A stretch of 64,000 nucleotides of DNA from Microbacterium suaedae (GCF_003254645.1 NZ_PNFD01000001.1:868001-932000), one strand, 5' to 3'; counted from the stretch's first letter, positions 16,771-27,249 are shown. Notes: generated by a model from the sequence alone, not told the origin. Numbers and translations: made by a program.

Positions 16771-17883
16771 GTGACCTCACCCCATGTAACGCTCTCGCCC
16801 GCGCAGATCCGCGACGTCGAGCTCGCCCTTGCCGGCGCGTGGGGCGGAGTCGCCTCGCTCGTCTTCACTGACCTCGACGTCTCCCGCGGCGAGGAGATCG
16901 TGCTCTTCGACCCCGAGGGAACCGACATCGCCTCGATGACGGTCGAGACCGCCGTCGCACGGCCCGCCGGTGGCGAAGAGATCGCTCAGATCGGCACGGG
17001 CGTCGCACCGGCGCTGCCCACGCCCGTCACCGTCGGCGGCCCGATCCAGGCGCGCCGCCCGCTCGGCCATCTCGACCACATCGCCCTCCGCGCAACGGTC
17101 TCGCCGCGCAGGGAAGAATCGGCGCTCCTCGTCACCGGCGCCGTCCCCGACGCTCTCGGCTCAGCCGAGAACGTGATCGTGCTCGATCACGGCGATCCGC
17201 GCACACTCGCCGAAGCGATCGCCTCCGTCGAGAGCTCCGGGCGCGAAGTCTTCGTCCTCCCGGCGGCCTCCACGCTCGAAGCGACGAAGGTCGCGGCACG
17301 CGCACTCGTCGCCGACGACATCGATGTGCTCGAGACGCCGACGCCGCCTCCCGCGGGTCGTGTCATCCTCCTCACCGGCCTTTCCGGATCCGGCAAATCG
17401 ACGATTTCTAAGCTGCTGGTCCAGCGCCTTGCGGAGAGCGACGGGCGTCGCGTCACTCTGCTCGACGGCGACGAGGTGCGACTCATCCTCTCGGAAGGGC
17501 TCGGGTTCTCGCGCGAGGACCGCATGATCAACGTCCGCCGCATCGGATGGGTCGCGGCACTGGTCGCCCGCCACGACGGCATCGCCGTGTGCGCGCCCAT
17601 CGCGCCCTACGAGGCCATGCGTGCCGAGATGCGCGCGCGGGTCGAGGAGGCGGGGCGTTTCCTGCTCGTGCACATCTCGACACCGCTCGAGGTGTGCGAG
17701 CAGCGCGACCGCAAAGGTCTGTACGCCAAGGCGCGCGCCGGGGAGGTCGCGGAATTCACCGGCATCAGCGATCCCTACCAGATCCCTGCCGACGCCGATC
17801 TGACGATCGACGCTTCCGTCGTCTCGCCTGACGACGCCGTTGACGAGATCCTCGCGAAGCTCGCGGAGATCGACGCCGCGTAG
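16771..17883 (+). CDS. cysC: Adenylylsulfate (APS) kinase with ATP-sulfurylase-like N-terminal domain
   Basis: A 370-residue protein. Residues about 190-370 are a full APS kinase: P-loop [27 protein letters not shown], the lid region GFSREDR and CEQRDRKGLYAKAR. It phosphorylates APS to PAPS. The first 180 residues are an extension. SPAQIRDVELALAGAWGG, FDPEGTDIASMTVE and TVGGPIQA resemble the PUA-like N-terminal domain of single-chain ATP sulfurylase, but the catalytic ATP sulfurylase domain (HxxH region) is missing. The domain may be structural or regulatory, as the nucleotide-binding role is done by CysDN. Start is a GTG at 16771. It follows the permease by 155 bases and converges on the glycosyltransferase at 17891 with a 7-base gap. 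Confidence 0.9.
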   Translation: MTSPHVTLSPAQIRDVELALAGAWGGVASLVFTDLDVSRGEEIVLFDPEGTDIASMTVETAVARPAGGEEIAQIGTGVAPALPTPVTVGGPIQARRPLGHLDHIALRATVSPRREESALLVTGAVPDALGSAENVIVLDHGDPRTLAEAIASVESSGREVFVLPAASTLEATKVAARALVADDIDVLETPTPPPAGRVILLTGLSGSGKSTISKLLVQRLAESDGRRVTLLDGDEVRLILSEGLGFSREDRMINVRRIGWVAALVARHDGIAVCAPIAPYEAMRAEMRARVEEAGRFLLVHISTPLEVCEQRDRKGLYAKARAGEVAEFTGISDPYQIPADADLTIDASVVSPDDAVDEILAKLAEIDAA

Positions 17884-17890
17884 AGCCGCG

Positions 17891-19009
17891 TCACGACCGG
17901 ACGGCCGCCCGGGATCCTCCATCGGCAGCGATGAAGGCGCGGATCCGCTCCGCGAACACCGCCTCATCGAACTCCGCCGCGCGCCGACGACACGCTTCCC
18001 CACTGGCGGCGAGGGCGGTCTCGACAGCCGAGCGCGCCTCGACAGGATCCGCCCAGTCGTGTAGGTGCGCTCCAGTGACGCCATCGACAACGGACTCAGT
18101 TGCACCGCCGACGCCGTTCACGACAACCGGCGTGCCCGAGGCCATCGCCTCCACCGCCACGATGCCGAAATCCTCAACGGGTGGGAACAGCAGCGCCGCC
18201 GCGCGCCGGTACAGCGCGCGCAGGACGGACCGCGAGGGATGATGCAGGAACTCGACGCGCGCCTTGCTCTCGGCGGCGGTCTCGCGTAGCCGAGCCTCGT
18301 CGGGGCCGCGCCCGGCAATCACGAGCGGACGGCCTGACGCAGCCGCGACGTGGATCGCATCGTCGATCTTCTTGTACGACACCCACCGCGACACGGCAAG
18401 CAGGAAACCCTCCGGGAGCGCCGCGAGCTGCTCCTCCTCGACAGCAGAGAGCTCGGGCTCGCCTGCAAACTCCGACGTGCGCACGGGAGGGTGGATCACC
18501 TGCGCATCGCGATCCCAGACATCGCGGATCCTCGTCGCGACGAACTCGCTGTTCGCCGCGATCGCGGTCGCCTCGCGCGCACGATGGCGATCGAGCGGCT
18601 TGAACGCCGCCGCGGCGGCTCGGACGAGGGGGCTGGCGCCGCGCGGATCAAGACTGGGCGTCCAGATATACCGTGCGGGGGTGTGCGCGTAGACATACTT
18701 GGGGATCTCGCGGGCCGCCCCCCGGAATCGCGCATGATGAGCGAAGAGGTGGCTGCTCACGAGCATCCAGGACGCATCGGCCGCCGGGAGAGACCGCCAG
18801 ACGAACGGCATCATGGGAAGTGCAAGAGTCTTGCTGCGACGCAGCGGCGTGGCCGCGAGCGGGGTCTGACGCACACCGGGGAACCGTCCCGCCGAGTCGT
18901 CCCACAGGCACCAGGAAGCCGCATCGGGAAAGGCGCTACGCATCGCCTCGAAGACATTCTCGGCACCACCCGATCGCTCGAGCCATTCGTGCACGATCAC
19001 GCCGCTCAC
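17891..19009 (-). CDS. Glycosyltransferase family 4
   Basis: A 372-residue GT-B enzyme. It opens VIVHEWLERSGGAENVFEAM, with the glycine-containing donor-side loop of GT4 enzymes, and has the E-x7-E motif FPPVEDFGIVAVEAMASGTP in the C-terminal half. PKYVYAHTPARYIWTPSLD is typical of WbaZ/mannosyltransferase-like members. The start is the GTG at 19009 behind AAAGGGG; the frame stays open for 129 codons upstream with no family sequence. It probably adds a hexose to the surface glycan. Donor and linkage are unknown. Confidence 0.87.
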   Translation of the reverse strand: MSGVIVHEWLERSGGAENVFEAMRSAFPDAASWCLWDDSAGRFPGVRQTPLAATPLRRSKTLALPMMPFVWRSLPAADASWMLVSSHLFAHHARFRGAAREIPKYVYAHTPARYIWTPSLDPRGASPLVRAAAAAFKPLDRHRAREATAIAANSEFVATRIRDVWDRDAQVIHPPVRTSEFAGEPELSAVEEEQLAALPEGFLLAVSRWVSYKKIDDAIHVAAASGRPLVIAGRGPDEARLRETAAESKARVEFLHHPSRSVLRALYRRAAALLFPPVEDFGIVAVEAMASGTPVVVNGVGGATESVVDGVTGAHLHDWADPVEARSAVETALAASGEACRRRAAEFDEAVFAERIRAFIAADGGSRAAVRS

Positions 19010-19068
19010 TCGTGGCCCCTTTCGCCGGATCTGGCCCGCCGACGAGTCTATCGAGTCGCGACGTCCCC

Positions 19069-19671
19069 TCAGCGCCTCGAGACCGGCGCCCGATCCTCCG
19101 CGAATCCGAGCTGGTCGAGCACGGCCGTGCGATCCGGATCCTGCGGGGCGCGGCGCGCGCGACTCCGCCGCCGCTCCTGCTGATCCTCCCACCGCGCCCT
19201 CTCGAGCACCTTCGCGTCTCGGGCGTGCACCATACCGCGCAGCGTCGCCGCGATGAAGGTGCCGATCCAGGCGCCGAGCGAGTTCGAGATGACGTCGCGG
19301 AGGTCGCTCACGCGGTTCGGCAGAAACTCGCCCTGCGCCCACTCGATCCCACCGGAGAAGGCCGGAAGGAGAATCAGCGCGAGCCACCAGCCCCACCCCG
19401 GCAGGGCGAGGCCCAGCAGGAAGCCGAGCGGAACGAACATCCCGATGTTCGCGACGAACTCCAGTTCCATGTAGCCGAACGCGTCGGGCATGCCGAGGCG
19501 GTACAGCACGCGCAGCACGCGATCCGCGACCGTATCCACGCCGACGCCGTCGAGGCTCGGCGACATCGTCACCCAGAGAACGAAGGCGAGGTAGGCCGCG
19601 AACAGCGCCGTGGCGAGCCCCACCCGCATGCGGCTCCGGGGCGGCCTGCGGTCGTCTTCAGCGGAGGTCAT
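19069..19671 (-). CDS. VanZ-like family membrane protein
   Basis: A 200-residue protein with four hydrophobic segments. NIGMFVPLGFLLGLALPG and SDLRDVISNSLGAWIG are the VanZ family core. VanZ-like proteins are small membrane proteins of unclear activity, linked to glycopeptide (teicoplanin) tolerance and envelope functions and often found near polysaccharide genes. The last 60 residues are basic and cytoplasmic. It lies upstream of the GT4 gene on the same strand, 59 bases away. Confidence 0.82.
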   Translation of the reverse strand: MTSAEDDRRPPRSRMRVGLATALFAAYLAFVLWVTMSPSLDGVGVDTVADRVLRVLYRLGMPDAFGYMELEFVANIGMFVPLGFLLGLALPGWGWWLALILLPAFSGGIEWAQGEFLPNRVSDLRDVISNSLGAWIGTFIAATLRGMVHARDAKVLERARWEDQQERRRSRARRAPQDPDRTAVLDQLGFAEDRAPVSRR

Positions 19672-19763
19672 AGCGGGCAGAGTAACAGCGCCCCGTGAGA
19701 GAGAAGTCCTTCTCGCGAGCGAAGACGCGCCCGGTGCTCGCCCGCGGGGGCTCCAGACACAGA

Positions 19764-19802
19764 GAAGCGGGGCCGGATCCCGAAGGATCCGACCCCGCTT
19801 CC
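19764..19802 (-). terminator. Terminator hairpin after tuf
   Basis: A 17-bp near-perfect stem: 19764-19780 starting GAAGCGGGG pairs with 19785-19801, closed by the 4-base loop CGAA. It lies 21 bases past the tuf stop. There is no long T-run on the minus strand, so termination efficiency is uncertain. Confidence 0.65.
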
Positions 19803-19822
19803 GAAAGCAGGACCGAAGGGTC

Positions 19823-21016
<1,194 letters not shown>

Positions 21017-21128
21017 TGGGTCCTCCTCAGGACGTTCGTGGAGAGATACCGGGCGCTGGATTGCGACCGGGTCTCTCCGGGGTTTATTTCAGTCTAGTAG
21101 AGACAGCCTGTGTGAAGTTATGCGGTGT

Positions 21129-21157
21129 GGGCGGGGCCGAACGACTCGACCCCGCCC
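21129..21157 (-). terminator. Hairpin after fusA
   Basis: An 8-bp perfect stem GGGCGGGG / CCCCGCCC (21129-21136 with 21150-21157), extended inward by CGA/TCG pairing with one mismatch. It sits 25-54 bases past the fusA stop, in the fusA-tuf gap. No T-run follows, so it may attenuate rather than fully terminate. Confidence 0.5.
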
Positions 21158-21182
21158 GAGAGCCATCGGGGCGGCGAGTGTC

Positions 21183-23297
21183 TTACTCGCCCTTGCCCTT
21201 CTGGATGATCTCGTCGGCAACGGCCTTGGGAACCTCGGCGTAGCTGTCGAACTCCATCGAGTAGACGGCACGGCCCGACGTGCGCGAACGCAGGTCGCCG
21301 ATGTAGCCGAACATGCTCGAAAGCGGGACGAGAGCCTTGACCACCTTGACACCCTGCGCGTCTTCCATCGACTGGACCTGACCGCGGCGCGAGTTCAGGT
21401 CGCCGATGACGTCGCCCATGTACTCCTCGGGCGTACGGACCTCGACGCTCATGAGCGGCTCGAGCAGCGCGGGGCTCGCCTTCTGGACGGCCTCCTTGAA
21501 GCCCATCGAACCGGCGATCTTGAACGCCATCTCCGAGGAGTCGACGTCGTGCGAGGCACCGTCGACGAGGGTCGCCTTGACGCCCACCATCGGGTAGCCC
21601 GCAAGCACACCGACGTTCATCGCGTCCTGGAAACCAGCGTCGACCGACGGGATGTACTCGCGCGGAACGCGGCCACCCGTGACCTCGTTGCCGAACTCGT
21701 AGATCTTGTCGTCCTCGACCTCCATGGGCTCGAGGCGGAACTGGATCTTTGCGAACTGACCGGATCCACCCGTCTGCTTCTTGTGGGTGTAGTCGTGACG
21801 CTCGACCGCCTTGCGGATGGTCTCGCGGTAAGCCACCTGGGGCTTGCCGACGTTCGCCTCGACCTTGAACTCGCGCTTCATGCGGTCCACGAGGATGTCG
21901 AGGTGCAGCTCGCCCATGCCCTTGACCGTGGTCTGACCGGTCTCGGCGTTGTTCTCGACGCGGAAGGTCGGGTCTTCTTCAGCGAGCTTCTGGATCGCGA
22001 GACCCAGCTTCTCCTGGTCGGCCTTCGTCTTCGGCTCGATCGCGACCTCGATGACCGGCTCGGGGAACGTCATCGACTCGAGGACGACCTGCGAGGACGG
22101 GTCGCTCAGCGTGTCGCCCGTCGTCGTGTCCTTGAGGCCGATAACCGCGTAGATGTGACCCGCGGTGACCGAGTCGACCGGGTTCTCCTTGTTGGCGTGC
22201 ATCTGGAAGATCTTCCCGATGCGCTCCTTCTTGCCCTTCGTCGAGTTGACGACCTGCGCGCCCGAGTCGAGGTGACCCGAGTACACGCGGATGTAGGTCA
22301 GGCGACCGAAGAACGGGTGCGAGACGACCTTGAACGACAGGGCCGAGAACGGCTCGTCCGCGTCGGAGTGGCGCTCGATGACGACCGACTCGTCCTTCGG
22401 GTCGTGCGCCTCGATGGCGGGCACGTCGACGGGGGCCGGCAGGTAGTCGACGACCGCGTCGAGCATCGGCTGCACACCGCGGTTCTTGAACGCCGAGCCG
22501 CAGAAGACGGGGTACGCGTCGCCGGCGATCGTGAGCTTGCGGATGCCCGCCTTGAGCTCGTCGATCGACAGCTCTTCGCCGCCGAAGTACTTCTCGAGGA
22601 GCTCCTCGTCGCTCTCCGCGACAGCCTCGACGAGCTTCGCGCGGTACTCCTCGGCACGAGCCTGAAGATCCTCGGGGATCTCGCGGGTCTCGTAGGAGGC
22701 GCCCATCGTCACGTCGCCCTTGGCGTCACCCGGCCACACGAGGGCCTTCATGTGCAGCAGGTCGATGACACCGACGAAGTCGTTCTCGGCACCGATCGGA
22801 AGCTGCATCACGAGCGGCGTCGCCTTGAGGCGGTTGATGATCGTGTCGACCGTGAAGTAGAAGTCGGCGCCCAGCTTGTCCATCTTGTTGACGAAGCAGA
22901 TGCGGGGCACGTTGTACTTGTCGGCCTGGCGCCACACCGTCTCAGACTGCGGCTCCACACCCTCCTTGCCGTCGAAGACGGCGACGGCACCGTCGAGCAC
23001 GCGAAGCGAGCGCTCGACCTCGACCGTGAAGTCGACGTGGCCGGGGGTGTCGATGATGTTGATCTGGGTGTTGTCCCAGAAGCACGTCACGGCAGCGGAC
23101 GTGATCGTGATGCCACGTTCCTGCTCCTGATCCATCCAGTCCGTGGTCGCCCCACCATCGTGCGTCTCGCCGATCTTGTGGTTGACGCCCGTGTAGAACA
23201 GGATGCGCTCGGTCGTGGTGGTCTTACCGGCATCGATGTGCGCCATGATGCCGATGTTGCGGACCTTCTTGAGGTCGGTGAGCACGTCTTGTGCCAC
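21183..23297 (-). CDS. fusA: Elongation factor G
   Basis: A 704-residue translocase of the ribosome. G1 is [21 protein letters not shown]3 is [15 protein letters not shown] and G4 is [12 protein letters not shown]. The length and domain order are those of bacterial EF-G. It starts at a GTG at 23297. It lies in the classical rpsL-rpsG-fusA-tuf order, about 96 bases after rpsG with a strong hairpin between. Confidence 0.99.
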   Translation of the reverse strand: MAQDVLTDLKKVRNIGIMAHIDAGKTTTTERILFYTGVNHKIGETHDGGATTDWMDQEQERGITITSAAVTCFWDNTQINIIDTPGHVDFTVEVERSLRVLDGAVAVFDGKEGVEPQSETVWRQADKYNVPRICFVNKMDKLGADFYFTVDTIINRLKATPLVMQLPIGAENDFVGVIDLLHMKALVWPGDAKGDVTMGASYETREIPEDLQARAEEYRAKLVEAVAESDEELLEKYFGGEELSIDELKAGIRKLTIAGDAYPVFCGSAFKNRGVQPMLDAVVDYLPAPVDVPAIEAHDPKDESVVIERHSDADEPFSALSFKVVSHPFFGRLTYIRVYSGHLDSGAQVVNSTKGKKERIGKIFQMHANKENPVDSVTAGHIYAVIGLKDTTTGDTLSDPSSQVVLESMTFPEPVIEVAIEPKTKADQEKLGLAIQKLAEEDPTFRVENNAETGQTTVKGMGELHLDILVDRMKREFKVEANVGKPQVAYRETIRKAVERHDYTHKKQTGGSGQFAKIQFRLEPMEVEDDKIYEFGNEVTGGRVPREYIPSVDAGFQDAMNVGVLAGYPMVGVKATLVDGASHDVDSSEMAFKIAGSMGFKEAVQKASPALLEPLMSVEVRTPEEYMGDVIGDLNSRRGQVQSMEDAQGVKVVKALVPLSSMFGYIGDLRSRTSGRAVYSMEFDSYAEVPKAVADEIIQKGKGE

Positions 23298-23335
23298 TTC
23301 GAGTTTCCTTACGTGAGAACGGGATGGAACAGGAA

Positions 23336-23378
23336 CGTCGGCTCCGGAAGCGCCCCGGAGAGCGTTCCGGAGCCGACG
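23336..23378 (-). terminator. Strong hairpin between rpsG and fusA
   Basis: A perfect 14-bp inverted repeat, CGTCGGCTCCGGAA at 23336-23349 and its complement at 23365-23378, around a 15-base loop. It lies between the rpsG stop and the fusA start in an operon that is normally co-transcribed. It may be a partial terminator, an mRNA processing site or a translation control element. Confidence 0.55.
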
Positions 23379-23393
23379 GGTGTCGCTGTCGTC

Positions 23394-23864
23394 TTACCAG
23401 CGGTAGTGCGCGAAGGCGCGGTTGGACTCCGCCATCTTGTGCGTGTCCTCGCGACGCTTCACAGCAGCGCCGAGACCGTTCGACGCGTCGAGGATCTCGT
23501 TCATGAGACGCTCGGTCATCGTCTTCTCACGACGACCCTTCGCGTAGCTCACGAGCCAGCGGAGGGCGAGGGTGTTCGCGCGGTGCGGCTTGACCTCGAC
23601 CGGAACCTGGTAGGTCGAGCCGCCGACGCGACGGCTGCGAACCTCGAGCGTGGGGCGCACGTTGTCGAGCGCCTTCTTGAGCGTGGCGACGGCGTCGCCG
23701 TCACCCTTCGCCTCGACGCCAGCGAGGGCGCCGTAGACGATGTGCTCAGCGATGGACTTCTTGCCGTCGACGAGGATCTTGTTGACGAGCTGCGTGACGA
23801 CAGGCGCGCCGTAGACCGGGTCGTTGACGACGGGGCGCTTGGGGGCCGGACCCTTACGAGGCAT
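23394..23864 (-). CDS. rpsG: 30S ribosomal protein S7
   Basis: A 156-residue protein, the normal length for S7, which nucleates assembly of the 30S head by binding 16S rRNA. It begins [12 protein letters not shown] and ends with the family-typical [29 protein letters not shown] and [13 protein letters not shown] are conserved S7 segments. It starts 5 bases after the rpsL stop. Confidence 0.99.
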   Translation of the reverse strand: MPRKGPAPKRPVVNDPVYGAPVVTQLVNKILVDGKKSIAEHIVYGALAGVEAKGDGDAVATLKKALDNVRPTLEVRSRRVGGSTYQVPVEVKPHRANTLALRWLVSYAKGRREKTMTERLMNEILDASNGLGAAVKRREDTHKMAESNRAFAHYRW

Positions 23865-23869
23865 CTAAC

Positions 23870-24238
23870 TCAACCCTTCTTTGCGCCGTAGTGGCTACGC
23901 GCCTGCTGACGGTTCTTGACGGCCTGCGTGTCGAGGGCACCGCGCACGATGCGGTAGCGCACACCGGGGAGGTCCTTCACACGACCGCCACGGACGAGCA
24001 CCAGCGAGTGCTCCTGGAGGTTGTGGCCCTCACCGGGGATGTAGGCCGTGACCTCGGTACCGTTGCGGAGCTTCACACGAGCGACCTTGCGCATCGCCGA
24101 GTTCGGCTTCTTCGGCGTGGTGGTGTACACACGGGTGCAGACACCCGCCTGCTGCGGGTTCGCCTTCAGGGCGGGAGCCTTGGTCTTGGTGACCTTCGGC
24201 TTGCGACCCTTGCGAACCAACTGCTGAATAGTTGGCAC
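23870..24238 (-). CDS. rpsL: 30S ribosomal protein S12
   Basis: A 122-residue S12 when started at the GTG at 24238 ([15 protein letters not shown]), with GGAGAAA just upstream. The frame stays open further upstream, but S12 never carries that extension. The decoding-centre loops [12 protein letters not shown] and [13 protein letters not shown] carry the wild-type lysines, so no streptomycin-resistance substitution is seen at those sites. First gene of the str operon. Confidence 0.99.
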   Translation of the reverse strand: MPTIQQLVRKGRKPKVTKTKAPALKANPQQAGVCTRVYTTTPKKPNSAMRKVARVKLRNGTEVTAYIPGEGHNLQEHSLVLVRGGRVKDLPGVRYRIVRGALDTQAVKNRQQARSHYGAKKG

Positions 24239-24417
24239 GTTTCTCCTTGAATCAATGCTGCACGGTGACAGCGGGGCGTGATTTTTCACGTCGACCCATC
24301 CACGCGGGCGATTGCCCGGGCGCCTGCTATGGGTATGCCGTGGGGGTGGACCTGTTCGCAGGCCTTGACCCTTATTGCATGCGCGCACGCGTCAGACGCG
24401 CACACGCAGACTGATCC

Positions 24418-24446
24418 ATCATACGTGCGCGACACGCGCCCCGCAA
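24418..24446 (-). promoter_or_regulatory. Predicted promoter of the rpsL-rpsG-fusA operon
   Basis: On the minus strand there is a -35 box TTGCGG (24446-24441), a 17-base spacer and a -10 box TATGAT (24423-24418). Transcription would start near 24411, giving a leader of about 170 bases before rpsL. The match to a housekeeping sigma promoter is very good. Confidence 0.7.
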
Positions 24447-24473
24447 ACGCTCTGTGATCACTACCCTGAGTGT

Positions 24474-25127
24474 ATGGAGCGGTCCCTCGAGACGCGGGTG
24501 AGCCAGGCGGTCGACGCCTGGCTGCGCTGGCTTCCCCGCTGGGAACCCGCCACCCACCGTGGCCGCCGCTCACCGTGCCGACGCTGCTTCGGATCCCCGA
24601 TCCTCGAGGCCGCGGGGATCGACCACGACACGCCCCACGGCGTGCAGCACGGACTGTCGACGCGCATCAAGACGATCATCGACCAGTCGGTCGCCCGCTA
24701 CACCTCACAGAATCTTCCGATGCTGCAGTCAGAGCTCGATCAGCAGTCCGCGCGAAATCGGGCCCGCAGCTACCGGCCCCGCGAAGACCTGGATCCCGAG
24801 TTCGACGGCCTCCCGCTCGACCCTGAGCCCGACCCCGGCGCCCCGTTCCTGTTCACGATCGCCGAGTTCGAAGAGGAGGCGGCGCAGGAGACGCCTCCCC
24901 TGCCGCCGCTGAGCGAGGAGGCGAAGCGGGCGCTGCGCCGCGAGGTCGCCCTCGCCGACGAGTACGCGGCAGAAGTCGGCCACGAGGTCTGCCACCTTCT
25001 CGTCACCCATCGCCCGCGGATCCGGGCGGCCGTGAGCGAGTACGTGGATCCGCAGATCGAGGCGATGATGAAGGAGCTCACGACGTCGCTCGACGCACCC
25101 TTCGACCCCCGCGATCTCGGGAAGTAG
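24474..25127 (+). CDS. Conserved hypothetical protein with Cys pair and acidic middle
   Basis: A 217-residue protein that I do not recognise. It is divergent from rpsL and starts at an ATG at 24474 (MERSLETRVSQAVDAWLRWL). It has an early RSPCRRCFGSP with a C-x-x-C pair, a proline/acid-rich middle (DPEPDPGAP, EEEAAQE) and a helical C-terminal half. There is no signal peptide or membrane segment. Its start codon lies about 27 bases from the rpsL -35 box, so the two promoters overlap. Codon use is like its neighbours, so it is probably real, but the function is unknown. Confidence 0.7.
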   Translation: MERSLETRVSQAVDAWLRWLPRWEPATHRGRRSPCRRCFGSPILEAAGIDHDTPHGVQHGLSTRIKTIIDQSVARYTSQNLPMLQSELDQQSARNRARSYRPREDLDPEFDGLPLDPEPDPGAPFLFTIAEFEEEAAQETPPLPPLSEEAKRALRREVALADEYAAEVGHEVCHLLVTHRPRIRAAVSEYVDPQIEAMMKELTTSLDAPFDPRDLGK

Positions 25128-25131
25128 CCCC

Positions 25132-25596
25132 TCAGGGGCGATCCTCCCAGGGCCAGCGCGGGCGATCCATGCGTGTGCGCCGCACGGCGATCGCCGCCCA
25201 TGCGGCGACGAGGGCCGCGGCGAAGAAGACCAGCGCAACCCAGCCGAGCAGAACCTCTCCCACGACGCCCACTGTCGTACCGAGATCTCCCGAGGAGACG
25301 AGCGTCGCGCCCGCGAGGAGGATCAGATGCGCGGCGGCGGATCCGATCGCCGTGCCGAGCGCGGCCATATAGCTCGGCTGCTCTCGCGCGATCGATCCGC
25401 GCAGGAGCAGCGCGAAGGCCAGAATCGCAGCGCCGGCAGCGAGATAGGCGGGAACCAGCCCGACCCCGCGAGTCGAGATGACGTCGGAGTCGGTCACGAG
25501 GCTCGCGATACCCAGGCCCGCCACGAGCAGCGCGAGGTACCCCGCGCTCGCGAAGGCTACGAGCGCGGCATCGGGCAGCTGATCCCGTGTCGCCAT
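25132..25596 (-). CDS. Small four-helix membrane protein, unknown function
   Basis: A 154-residue protein starting at the ATG at 25596 (MATRDQLPDAALVAFASAGY). It has four hydrophobic segments separated by short loops and a charged tail RRTRMDRPRWPWEDRP. No motif identifies an activity. It converges with the hypothetical gene at 24474-25127 with a 4-base gap. The 25-bp palindrome at 25639-25695 lies just upstream. Probably a real lineage-specific membrane protein. Confidence 0.7.
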   Translation of the reverse strand: MATRDQLPDAALVAFASAGYLALLVAGLGIASLVTDSDVISTRGVGLVPAYLAAGAAILAFALLLRGSIAREQPSYMAALGTAIGSAAAHLILLAGATLVSSGDLGTTVGVVGEVLLGWVALVFFAAALVAAWAAIAVRRTRMDRPRWPWEDRP

Positions 25597-25638
25597 GCTC
25601 CCATTGTCCCGCGGCTGAGCGCCCTCAACGTCGCAAAC

Positions 25639-25695
25639 CCACAAGTCTCCGCCGAGTCCGCAGTGATTAGCTGCGGACTCGACGGAGACTTGTGG
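25639..25695. repeat. 57-bp palindromic element (type C)
   Basis: Arms of 25 bp (25639-25663 and 25671-25695), beginning CCACAAGTCTCCGCC, are complementary at 24 of 25 positions around a 7-base loop. It lies between two minus-strand genes. No second copy was seen in the window, and it does not match the 79-bp family. Confidence 0.75.
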
Positions 25696-25715
25696 ACGTA
25701 AGGCGGGCGGCGGCG

Positions 25716-26927
25716 TCAGGAAGCCGCGGACCCCTGGGGCCCCTCGGCCATCAGGCGATCGTATTCTTCGCGCTCGGCGGCGTTCTGCTTCGTGATGCGC
25801 GCGCCCCGTCGCGACACCCACGCGCCGAACCAGATCGTGACCTCGCGGGCGATGATGACGGCGACGAGCGCCGGCACCGCGAACATCGTGTCGGCCAGCA
25901 GGGCCATTCCCTCGTCGGCCGTGAGGTTCCAGAACGGAGCACCGAGGAACACGCCGCCGATGTACCCCGCGTAGGTGAGCAGCGCCACGAAGAGTCCGAG
26001 CACGACCCACGACCACCATCGGGCGCGATTGACGAAGACACCCAGCAGCCAGAACGCCAGCCAGAAGGCGATGACCGTGAACCAGAACGGCGGCTGCGCC
26101 AGCACGTCGGTCGCGAAAGCCAGCGGCTCGACCGCGAAGCTGTCCCGCGACGCCACGACCGACAGGTACATCTGCCAGCCATAGCTTGCCGCGGCGTACA
26201 GCACCGCGAACACGACGGCCGCAAGCAGGCCGATGAGGCCCGATGCGCCACGGTTGCCGCGCTTGCGAGGCGGCTCAGGCGCCTGCACGAAGATCGGCCC
26301 CGGCGCCGGCGCGGCGTGGTGCGCCGGTTCGCTCGACGTCACCGCCACCGGCTCGGGCTCGTCGACGGGCGTCGTGGCACTCGTCTGCGGGTCGGTCGCC
26401 GTGAACGTGTCGTTCGCCGCCGGCTCGAACCAGGGATCCCCGGGCTTCTTCTCGGTCTCCTCCGGCTCGCGCGCCCCCGGCGCGACAGGTGCGGCACTCG
26501 CCGTCTCCGACTCGAGACGATCGAGCTCGGCCGCGAGGGCCTCGTAGTCGGGCTCCTCCGCAGCGTCGTCGGACGACGCCGGCGCGGCGCCGTCGGACGG
26601 GGTGCCCCCGGTGGTCGCGGGGTCGCCCGCCGCAGGCGCGGCACCCTCGGACGTGGTGTCCCCGGCGGTCGCGGGGTCGCCACCTGCCGTGGGCGTCGCA
26701 CCACTCTCAGAAGCAGAGGCAGCGGACGTCCCGTCGTCGACCGACGGCTCGTCGGCGGCGAACGCGCGCGCGTCAGATCCGCCCGTGTTCGGGTCGCCCG
26801 GCACCGCGGATCCCTCGCTCTCGGGTGCCTGCTCGGCCGCAGGCGAGTCTTCGGCGGCGGGAGCGGTGGCGTCTGGCTGCTCCTCGGCGGCGTCGCCGTC
26901 GTTCTTCGGGCCCTGTGCGTCACTCAT
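25716..26927 (-). CDS. Membrane protein with long disordered acidic N-terminus
   Basis: A 403-residue protein started at the ATG at 26927, eight bases after GAGGAG. The first 230 residues are low-complexity, rich in Ala, Pro, Asp, Glu, Ser and Thr, with short imperfect repeats such as GDPATTGGTPSDGAAPA. From about residue 240 there are five hydrophobic segments, for example FWFTVIAFWLAFWLLGVFV and VVLGLFVALLTYAGYIGGVF, then a basic cytoplasmic tail. I do not recognise a catalytic motif. The architecture suggests an envelope protein with a long flexible cytoplasmic arm. It is codirectional with its neighbours near rpoC. Confidence 0.75.
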   Translation of the reverse strand: MSDAQGPKNDGDAAEEQPDATAPAAEDSPAAEQAPESEGSAVPGDPNTGGSDARAFAADEPSVDDGTSAASASESGATPTAGGDPATAGDTTSEGAAPAAGDPATTGGTPSDGAAPASSDDAAEEPDYEALAAELDRLESETASAAPVAPGAREPEETEKKPGDPWFEPAANDTFTATDPQTSATTPVDEPEPVAVTSSEPAHHAAPAPGPIFVQAPEPPRKRGNRGASGLIGLLAAVVFAVLYAAASYGWQMYLSVVASRDSFAVEPLAFATDVLAQPPFWFTVIAFWLAFWLLGVFVNRARWWSWVVLGLFVALLTYAGYIGGVFLGAPFWNLTADEGMALLADTMFAVPALVAVIIAREVTIWFGAWVSRRGARITKQNAAEREEYDRLMAEGPQGSAAS

Positions 26928-27048
26928 CGCAGGCACTCCTCACGGTCGGGGTCTCTCCCCTTCCGCCGAAGGATAACGTGCGTGATCCCGCTCGGGCGTG
27001 CGCCACGCGCGGCGTTCACCCCCTGCCCAGTCGGCCCGGGCGCGTCGT

Positions 27049-27219
27049 CTACGGCGTGATCGACCGCAGCCAGTCGAAGAAGCCGAAAAACAGATCCACG
27101 AGCCACTCGCCCACGACGGGCAGGAACGGCCACGCGGCCCAGGTGAGGAGCCCCAGGATGGCGAGAATCACGACAGTCCCGACCGCCGTGGCCACCCTGC
27201 TGCGTCCCCCGATCGCCAT
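27049..27219 (-). CDS. Very small single-span membrane protein
   Basis: A 56-residue protein beginning MAIGGRSRVATAVGTVVILA. One hydrophobic helix (residues about 9-30) is followed by a Trp/Phe-rich amphipathic stretch, LVDLFFGFFDWLRS. The ATG at 27219 fits the hydrophobic start; the longer upstream frame runs into the palindrome at 27250-27308 and is rejected. Function unknown. Confidence 0.6.
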   Translation of the reverse strand: MAIGGRSRVATAVGTVVILAILGLLTWAAWPFLPVVGEWLVDLFFGFFDWLRSITP

Positions 27220-27249
27220 GCGCCCAGGATAGTCGACGCAACGAAACTC

